Below are positions 13,065-17,503 of a DNA stretch of 17,503 bases, piece after piece. The DNA comes from Rhodospirillales bacterium (lineage in GTDB: Bacteria; Pseudomonadota; Alphaproteobacteria; Rhodospirillales; JADHTD01). The DNA is taken from assembly GCA_016776525.1 (NCBI GenBank), contig JADHTD010000019.1, forward strand, positions 1-17,503, given 5' to 3'. Positions within the stretch are counted from its first letter, which is position 1. Each line of letters starts with the position of its first letter. Position numbers and translations under genes: made by a program. The notes under the pieces were generated by a model. That model was not told where the DNA came from. It saw nothing but the letters and a program-made list of their open reading frames with translations, and made no database searches.

Positions 13065-14258
13065 ATGAAGTTTACAGGGGTCCGAGCAATTATCTTGGGG
13101 GCGGTTCTTTTGCTACCCGCCTGTTCCTTCACGGAAGAAGCACTGTGGCCTTCGCTGACCGGCGAAGACCCGGCTGGCGGCACGGCCGAACAGAAAGCGG
13201 CGGCGCCGAAAGAGCAAGCGGCGGCAGCACCGGCGCCCCGGGCCTCCGCGCCGCAGGCGCAAGCGCCAGCGGCACCCGGCTCACAGCCGTCTCTGGGAAC
13301 CACCAATTTCGAACCGACCGGCGTCACGCCGGGTCAGGCAACCGGCACTTTCGTCGGCAAAAAGGTGATCGAACTTCGCAGCGAACTGAAAAAGCTGCAA
13401 ACCTCGATTTCCCAGCATAACGGACAGTTGCAGGGCCTGCGCGGCAAGATGGTGCAGAATTCGCAGCGCTATCACGGCACCGTCGCCGCCGTTAACGCCC
13501 GCCTGCAGGTCGGTACGACGCCCGGCAACCCGATCCTGGTGCAACAGTTCAACGGCGCCCAGTCCAGTCTGGACCGTCTGGCTTCCGACATCACCTCCAT
13601 GAACCAGTTGGCGACAACGGTAACCGCCGATTCCACCATGTCGGCCTTTTTGTCGGAATCGACCCGGGCCGCCTTTGGCGTTTCCGGCGCCGTCGATGAA
13701 GACCACCGCCAGTTGGCCACCCTCGAGGATGAAGTCAACACGACGGTTATTCTCATCGACCGCCTGTTGAAAGAAGTTTCCGACGACGTGCGCCGCCAGA
13801 CCAACTACGTGGCCACCGAACGGTCCAACCTGAACCTGCTGTCGGCCGGCATCAAGAGCGGCGAGATTTACGGCGCCAGCCTGGTCAACAAGGCGATGAT
13901 TTCATCGGCCGGTTCCAACCTCGGCAGCGGCCCGTTGCGCGCCATGGACACCGCCGGCCGCCGGCCCTTGGTGGTCATCCGCTTCGACCGCACCAACGTG
14001 GAATTCAAACAGGCGCTTTATAATGCCGTCAGCCGCGTCCTCGAACGCCGCCCAGATGCCGTCTTCGATCTGGTCGCCGTGGCGCCCGGTTACGGCGGCC
14101 CGGCCCGGGTGGCGCTGAACACCACCAAATCCCGCCGCCATGCGGAAGGCGTTCTACGCTCTCTGGTCACCATGGGGCTGCCGCCGTCGCGTGTCGCGGT
14201 ATCGGCAAAAACCAGCAATGCTGCAAAAACCAACGAAGTGCACGTCTATATGCGCTAA
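13065..14258 (+). CDS. Outer-envelope lipoprotein with coiled coil and OmpA-like C-terminal domain
   Basis: This protein of about 397 residues begins MKFTGVRAIILGAVLLLPACSF. LLPAC is a lipobox, so Cys is probably lipidated and the protein anchored to the inner or outer membrane facing the periplasm. A low-complexity Ala/Pro/Gln stretch (about 35-90) follows, then a long predicted helical region (about 100-270) with coiled-coil features (VIELRSELKKLQTSISQHNGQLQGLRGKM). The C-terminal 110 residues (PLVVIRFDRTNVEFKQALYNAVSRVLERRPDAVFDLVAVAPG to NEVHVYMR) resemble an OmpA-type peptidoglycan-binding fold; the RRHAEGVLRSLVTMGLPPSRV helix is typical. A role linking membrane and cell wall is inferred. 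A GTG at 13062 immediately precedes the ATG and could also serve as start; only a weak AAGG lies upstream. A strong terminator follows. Confidence 0.8.
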   Translation: MKFTGVRAIILGAVLLLPACSFTEEALWPSLTGEDPAGGTAEQKAAAPKEQAAAAPAPRASAPQAQAPAAPGSQPSLGTTNFEPTGVTPGQATGTFVGKKVIELRSELKKLQTSISQHNGQLQGLRGKMVQNSQRYHGTVAAVNARLQVGTTPGNPILVQQFNGAQSSLDRLASDITSMNQLATTVTADSTMSAFLSESTRAAFGVSGAVDEDHRQLATLEDEVNTTVILIDRLLKEVSDDVRRQTNYVATERSNLNLLSAGIKSGEIYGASLVNKAMISSAGSNLGSGPLRAMDTAGRRPLVVIRFDRTNVEFKQALYNAVSRVLERRPDAVFDLVAVAPGYGGPARVALNTTKSRRHAEGVLRSLVTMGLPPSRVAVSAKTSNAAKTNEVHVYMR

Positions 14259-14284
14259 TAAATTCGGCCCGAACGTTATGTGCT

Positions 14285-14317
14285 AAACCGGTGCTCTGCG
14301 AGCGCCGGTTTTCTTTT
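14285..14317 (+). terminator. Strong intrinsic terminator of the lipoprotein gene
   Basis: AACCGGTGCTC (14286-14296) pairs with GAGCGCCGGTT (14300-14310) over 11 bp including one U-G pair, around the loop TGC, and is followed by TTCTTTT. It begins 27 bases after the stop at 14258. Confidence 0.88.
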
Positions 14318-14417
14318 GGGGATTACACACCCCCCCATATCCCTTGCATAGAGCCGCCCTCTTGTCCGCTGAAGCGAGAACGCTCACAATAGGGCGTCAA
14401 CCATGGAGGAGAAGAAG

Positions 14418-15545
14418 ATGCACCGTTTGCGGACGCTCGTCCTGGCGGCTCTGTTTGCCGCCACCGCCACCGCCTGCAGCGCTGCCGATCCCAACCTGCA
14501 AAGCCTGACCCTGCCGCCGGGATTCGCCATCGCCCCGTACGCCCAGGTTCCCGGCGCCCGGTCGCTGAGCGTCGCCCCGCCCTTGGGCGTGGTCTTCGTC
14601 GGAACCCGCAGCAACAGTGTCTTCGCCATCGTCGACGCCGACCGGGACAACAAGCCGGAAAAAGTGGTGCGGGTGCTGTCCGGGCTTAAGGTTCCCAACG
14701 GCATCGCCTGGCGAGACGGCTACCTCTATGTGGCCGAACAGCACCGGGTGGTCCGTTTCAGGGCCGGCAGCCTCAAGGAACTGGCGGCCAGCCGTCCGCA
14801 AGTGCTGTTCGGGCGGTTGCCGGACAACCGCTGGCACGGCTGGCGGTACGCCGCCTTCGGTCCCGACGGCTGGCTGTATGTGGCGGTCGGAGCGCCGTGC
14901 AACATCTGCCGTATCAAGGGCATGGAAGGCACCATCATCCGGATCCGCCCGCCCCGGGGAGGCCAATCGGTCGGCACCCTGAGGCCCGAAATCTTCGCCC
15001 GCGGCATCCGTAATTCCGTCGGCCTGGCTTTCCACCCGGTCACCAAGAGCCTCTACTTCACCGACAACGGCGCCGATTACATGGGCGACGACCTGCCACC
15101 GGAAGAACTCAACCATGCCCCCCGGGCGGGTTTGCATTTCGGCTATCCCTATTATGGCGGCGGCGATGCCCGCACACCGGATTTCCGGGATGAGACCCCG
15201 CCTCAGAAGACGACCCTGCCGGTGGTCCGCTTCGCCGCCCACAATGCGGCGCTGGGCCTGCATTTCTACCAGGGCTCAATGCTGCCCAGCGAATACCGGC
15301 ATGATGCCTTCGTCGCCCAGCACGGCTCCTGGAACCGTTCCGATCCGGACGGCTACCGGGTGGTGCGGGTACGTTTTGACAAGAACCACAAGGCCACCGG
15401 TTTCGAACCCTTCATCGAAGGCTGGCTGCAAGCGGACGGCAGTGCCTGGGGCCGCCCGGTCGATGTCACGGAACTGCCGGACGGATCGCTGCTGTTGTCC
15501 GACGACCGGCAGGGCCTGGTTTACCGCATTACTTATCGGAAATAG
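14418..15545 (+). CDS. Exported PQQ-type sugar dehydrogenase, L-sorbosone dehydrogenase-like
   Basis: This 375-residue protein starts MHRLRTLVLAALFAATATACSAADP, a signal peptide (signal-peptidase I after SA, or an atypical lipobox at ATAC). The rest is a beta-propeller of the soluble glucose/sorbosone dehydrogenase family: LPPGFAIAPYAQVPGARSLSVAP, LKVPNGIAWRDGYLYVAEQHRVVRF, RWHGWRYAAFGPDGWLYVAVGAPCN with the family His, RGIRNSVGLAFHPVTKSLYFTDNGAD, LNHAPRAGLHFGYPYYGG, DAFVAQHGSWNRSDPDGYRVVRV and GRPVDVTELPDGSLLLSDD. Such enzymes oxidise sugars or aldoses in the periplasm with PQQ; the actual substrate is unknown. The frame opens at ATG 14403, but GGAGGAG (14405-14411) is a perfect Shine-Dalgarno 6 bases before ATG 14418, which I therefore take as the start. 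No pqq gene is nearby. Confidence 0.88.
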   Translation: MHRLRTLVLAALFAATATACSAADPNLQSLTLPPGFAIAPYAQVPGARSLSVAPPLGVVFVGTRSNSVFAIVDADRDNKPEKVVRVLSGLKVPNGIAWRDGYLYVAEQHRVVRFRAGSLKELAASRPQVLFGRLPDNRWHGWRYAAFGPDGWLYVAVGAPCNICRIKGMEGTIIRIRPPRGGQSVGTLRPEIFARGIRNSVGLAFHPVTKSLYFTDNGADYMGDDLPPEELNHAPRAGLHFGYPYYGGGDARTPDFRDETPPQKTTLPVVRFAAHNAALGLHFYQGSMLPSEYRHDAFVAQHGSWNRSDPDGYRVVRVRFDKNHKATGFEPFIEGWLQADGSAWGRPVDVTELPDGSLLLSDDRQGLVYRITYRK

Positions 15546-15573
15546 GGTCTCAGACCCCTACTTATTTTATTAG
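15543..15573 (+). terminator. Terminator-like hairpin after the quinoprotein gene
   Basis: GGGTC-TCA-GACCC (15545-15557) forms a 5-bp stem overlapping the TAG stop, followed by CTACTTATTTTATT. It can end the quinoprotein transcript. On the minus strand the same stem is followed by TATTTCC, a weaker signal for panC. It may also be part of a repeat element (see the adjacent palindrome). Confidence 0.55.
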
Positions 15574-15619
15574 CCGCAAATACGTCGTCGCAGGCGAAAT
15601 CGCCTGCTCGGGATTTGCT
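15574..15619. repeat. Nested palindrome between the quinoprotein gene and panC
   Basis: GCAGGCGA-AA-TCGCCTGC (15590-15607) is a perfect 8-bp inverted repeat. Outside it, GCAAAT (15576-15581) pairs with ATTTGC (15613-15618), making a nested cruciform that reaches into the panC stop codon. Neither strand has a T-run directly after the inner stem, so it is not a simple terminator. Confidence 0.6.
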
Positions 15620-16463
15620 ATACCGCCACGTTATCGATGAGCCGCGTCCGGCCCAGCTTGGCGGCGGCCAGCACCCGGGACGGGGTGCCATCGTGACGGG
15701 TCAGGGGCTCAAGGCTGGCGGCATCGCGCACGGTCACGTAATCGACGGGGCCGAAGCCGGCTTCCAGCAGTTGATCCACCGCCCAGGCCGATAACGCCGC
15801 GGCGTCTTCACCGGCGGCAAAGCGTTCTGCCACCGCCTTGATGGTCGCATTCAGAGTCGGCGCAACGGCCCGTTCTTCCGGGCTGAGGTAAACGTTACGC
15901 GACGACAGGGCCAGGCCGTCGGCTTCCCGGACGATAGCGCCGCCTTCGATGTGGACCGGAATATTCAGGTCGGCGACCATGCGTTTGATTACCTGCAATT
16001 GCTGGTAATCCTTTTCGCCGAAGAGGGCGATGTCCGGCTGGGCCTGGATCAAAAGCTTGGCAACGACGGTAGCCACCCCGTCGAAGAAACCGGGACGGGA
16101 CTGCCCTTCCAGGATACCCCCCAGCCCCGGCACCGAGACCTTGGTGGCGGCGCCGTCCGGGTACATTTCCTCAATACCGGGGGCGAACAACAGGTGGGCG
16201 CCCTCCGTTTCCAGCTTGGCGGCGTCGGCCGCTTCTTCCCGCGGATAGACGGCGAGATCCTCGTTGGGGCCGAATTGTTTGGGATTGACGAACAGGGTCA
16301 CACAGGTGCGCGCCGCCCTGTCCAGCGATTGGCGGACCAACGACAGGTGCCCTTCATGCAAGGCCCCCATGGTCGGCACCAGGCCGACCGAATGACCGTC
16401 ACCGCGCCACCCGCCGATATGGGCGCGCAGGTCCGCCACCGTGCGGACGATTTCAAGCGACAT
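15618..16463 (-). CDS. panC: Pantothenate synthetase (pantoate-beta-alanine ligase)
   Basis: This 281-residue cytoplasmic enzyme condenses pantoate and beta-alanine with ATP, giving pantothenate for coenzyme A. Visible landmarks are VGLVPTMGALHEGHLSLV with the nucleotidyl-transfer HxGH motif (His36-His39), FVNPKQFGPNEDL.VYPR for pantoate binding, the FGEKDYQQLQVIKRMVADLN segment, and LALSSRNVYLS, which is the KMSKS equivalent. The length is the usual one (about 280). The ATG at 16461-16463 starts 2 bases after the panB stop, so the two genes are translationally close and surely co-transcribed, panB first. Its Shine-Dalgarno is a weak A-rich stretch inside the panB 3' end. Confidence 0.97.
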   Translation of the reverse strand: MSLEIVRTVADLRAHIGGWRGDGHSVGLVPTMGALHEGHLSLVRQSLDRAARTCVTLFVNPKQFGPNEDLAVYPREEAADAAKLETEGAHLLFAPGIEEMYPDGAATKVSVPGLGGILEGQSRPGFFDGVATVVAKLLIQAQPDIALFGEKDYQQLQVIKRMVADLNIPVHIEGGAIVREADGLALSSRNVYLSPEERAVAPTLNATIKAVAERFAAGEDAAALSAWAVDQLLEAGFGPVDYVTVRDAASLEPLTRHDGTPSRVLAAAKLGRTRLIDNVAV

Positions 16464-16465
16464 CG

Positions 16466-17299
16466 TTATTTCTTCTTTTCCGGCTTGACCCCGAAACAGT
16501 GTTCCGGCGCCGGGAAGGTGCCGGCCCGGACTTCTTCCGAATACATACGAGCGGCCTCGGCTATACCCTGGCCAAGCTCCATGTAACGTTTGACGAATTT
16601 CGGCGTGAAGTCGGAAAACAGGCCGGAAATATCCTCGGTAACCAGGATTTGCCCGTCACAGGCCGGCGAAGCGCCGATGCCGATGGTCGGCACCGGAATG
16701 GTTTCGGTAATCTTGCGGGCCAGGGGTTCGACGGTGCCTTCGATAACGATGGCGAAACAACCGGCGTCCGACATGGCCTGGGCATCGGCCATGATTTTTT
16801 TCGCTTCCTCGGGGTCTTTGCCCTGCGACTTGAAGCCGCCGAAGACGTTGACCGATTGCGGCGTCAGCCCGATATGGCCCAGCACCGGCACCCCGCGCTG
16901 GGTGAGGAACTCGACGGTCTCGGCCATTTCCGTGCCGCCTTCAAGCTTGATGCCGTCACAGCCCACTTCCTTCATCACCCGGGCACAATTGCGGAAGGCC
17001 ATCTGCGGTGATTCCTGATAGGTGCCGAAGGGCATATCAACGATAACACAGGGTTTCTCGGCCCCCCGCATCACCGCCTTGCCGTGGGCGATCATCATAT
17101 CGAGGGTGACATTGAGCGTGCTGTCCATGCCGTACAGCACCATGCCCAAGCTGTCACCAACCAGCAGCAGGTCCACATGGTCGTCCAGCAGGCGCGCCGT
17201 CAGCGACGTATAGGCGGTCAGGCAGGAGATCGGCAGGCCGTTCTTCTGGTCGCGGATTTCGGTAACGGATTTACGATTTTTTTTAACCGGAGCACTCAC
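16466..17299 (-). CDS. panB: Ketopantoate hydroxymethyltransferase
   Basis: This 277-residue cytoplasmic enzyme adds a hydroxymethyl group from methylene-tetrahydrofolate to alpha-ketoisovalerate, the first step toward pantothenate. The metal and catalytic residues are all visible (numbering from GTG 17299): Asp49 in LLVGDSLGM, Asp88 in VDMPFG, Lys118 and Glu120 in GIKLEGG, and Glu187 in AIVIEGT. HIGLTPQSVNVFGGFKSQG and IGIGASPACDGQILV are family-typical. The frame extends to a TTG at 17314, but that stretch is the ribosome-binding site: AGGAGA lies 7 bases before the GTG at 17297-17299, so I take GTG as the start. The C-terminus is Lys-rich. It is the first gene of panBC. Upstream lies ccoS in the same direction, 87 bases away. 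Confidence 0.97.
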   Translation of the reverse strand: MSAPVKKNRKSVTEIRDQKNGLPISCLTAYTSLTARLLDDHVDLLLVGDSLGMVLYGMDSTLNVTLDMMIAHGKAVMRGAEKPCVIVDMPFGTYQESPQMAFRNCARVMKEVGCDGIKLEGGTEMAETVEFLTQRGVPVLGHIGLTPQSVNVFGGFKSQGKDPEEAKKIMADAQAMSDAGCFAIVIEGTVEPLARKITETIPVPTIGIGASPACDGQILVTEDISGLFSDFTPKFVKRYMELGQGIAEAARMYSEEVRAGTFPAPEHCFGVKPEKKK

Positions 17300-17368
17300 G
17301 GTTCTTCTCCTCAATTGAGCTGAGGGACTTTACCCCTTACGGCGTTGTTTTGGAAGGGCAATGCTGCA

Positions 17369-17383
17369 CTGCAACAATTGCAG
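17369..17383. repeat. Inverted repeat between ccoS and panB
   Basis: CTGCAA-CAA-TTGCAG is a perfect 6-bp dyad just past the ccoS stop and about 70 bases before the panB start. A second palindrome, CTCAATTGAG, touches the panB Shine-Dalgarno near 17310-17319. Neither has a T-run. Either could be a regulatory site; I cannot name a factor. Confidence 0.35.
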
Positions 17384-17386
17384 GCG

Positions 17387-17503
17387 TTAGGGCTCCTTGC
17401 CCTCTTTGTTCGGGGGGCCGGGCGGCGGCAATTCCTCATCGTCAAAGAGAATGCGGTTGGCGGCCCCGTCCATATCGTCGAACTGCCCGGATTTCAGCGC
17501 CCA
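17387..17503 (-). CDS. ccoS: Cbb3-type cytochrome oxidase assembly protein CcoS, C-terminal part (truncated by window edge)
   Basis: The frame enters from the right edge and ends at TAA (17387-17389), giving 38 residues. They begin WALKSGQFDDMDGAANRILFDDEELPPPGP and end with a short Pro/Lys/Glu-rich tail. The W(A)xKSGQFDDxxGxAxRILFDDE motif is the hallmark of CcoS, a small single-helix membrane protein needed for maturation of cbb3-type oxidase, likely together with the copper ATPase CcoI. The ccoNOPQ/ccoGHI genes would be expected further right. This implies a respiratory, microaerobic-capable organism. Confidence 0.85.
   Translation of the reverse strand, partial: WALKSGQFDDMDGAANRILFDDEELPPPGPPNKEGKEP

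Noticed and set aside
14397..15263. A 288-codon minus-strand open frame opposite the quinoprotein gene
   Set aside because: The plus strand has the signal peptide, a perfect Shine-Dalgarno and family motifs; the antisense product has low-complexity Gly/Ala/Arg composition.
1..17503. CRISPR array, prophage, integron or toxin-antitoxin cassette
   Set aside because: No regularly spaced repeats, integrase, phage structural gene or paired small overlapping frames with family motifs were seen.

Overview
The window looks like ordinary chromosomal sequence from an alphaproteobacterium, probably Rhodospirillales-like. This rests on high G+C coding sequence, a typical alphaproteobacterial chemoreceptor signalling domain, a RecX tail, a CcoS tail (cbb3 oxidase assembly), 47-residue TPRs and a sorbosone-dehydrogenase-like quinoprotein. 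The taxonomic call is inferred from family resemblance, not from a marker gene. I see no prophage, integrase, intact insertion sequence or CRISPR array.

Layout from left to right. The 3' end of recX (+) is followed by an ArsC-family thiol reductase gene (+) with its own near-consensus promoter. A shared terminator separates it from a membrane chemoreceptor gene (-). An AT-rich spacer leads to a radical SAM gene (-), which diverges from otsB (trehalose-6-phosphate phosphatase, +). Next come a membrane-anchored Sel1-repeat protein (-), an empty 350-base spacer and a GIY-YIG/DUF123 nuclease (-). A cyclic-nucleotide-binding TPR protein (+) converges on a ferredoxin-reductase gene (-), whose upstream neighbour encodes a small exported protein (-).

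The right half holds an exported staphylococcal-nuclease-fold protein that has lost catalytic residues (+), a long-type purC (+), tRNA-Arg(ACG) (-) with a structured leader, an OmpA-like lipoprotein gene (+) with a strong terminator, and an exported sorbosone-dehydrogenase-like quinoprotein (+). These are followed by a palindrome-rich spacer, the panB-panC pantothenate operon (-) and the 3' end of ccoS (-).

Most genes are single transcription units of housekeeping, envelope or sensory type. The clear operon is panBC; the exported protein plus reductase pair is a probable one. The points most worth following are: the degenerate nuclease; the cNMP-TPR protein with an exact 47-residue Trp period and an unassigned middle domain; the divergent ferredoxin reductase; the CX4CX2C radical SAM enzyme; several genes whose -10 box sits almost on the start codon without a Shine-Dalgarno sequence; and the palindromic element between the quinoprotein gene and panC. 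I did not find a clear new multi-gene system.
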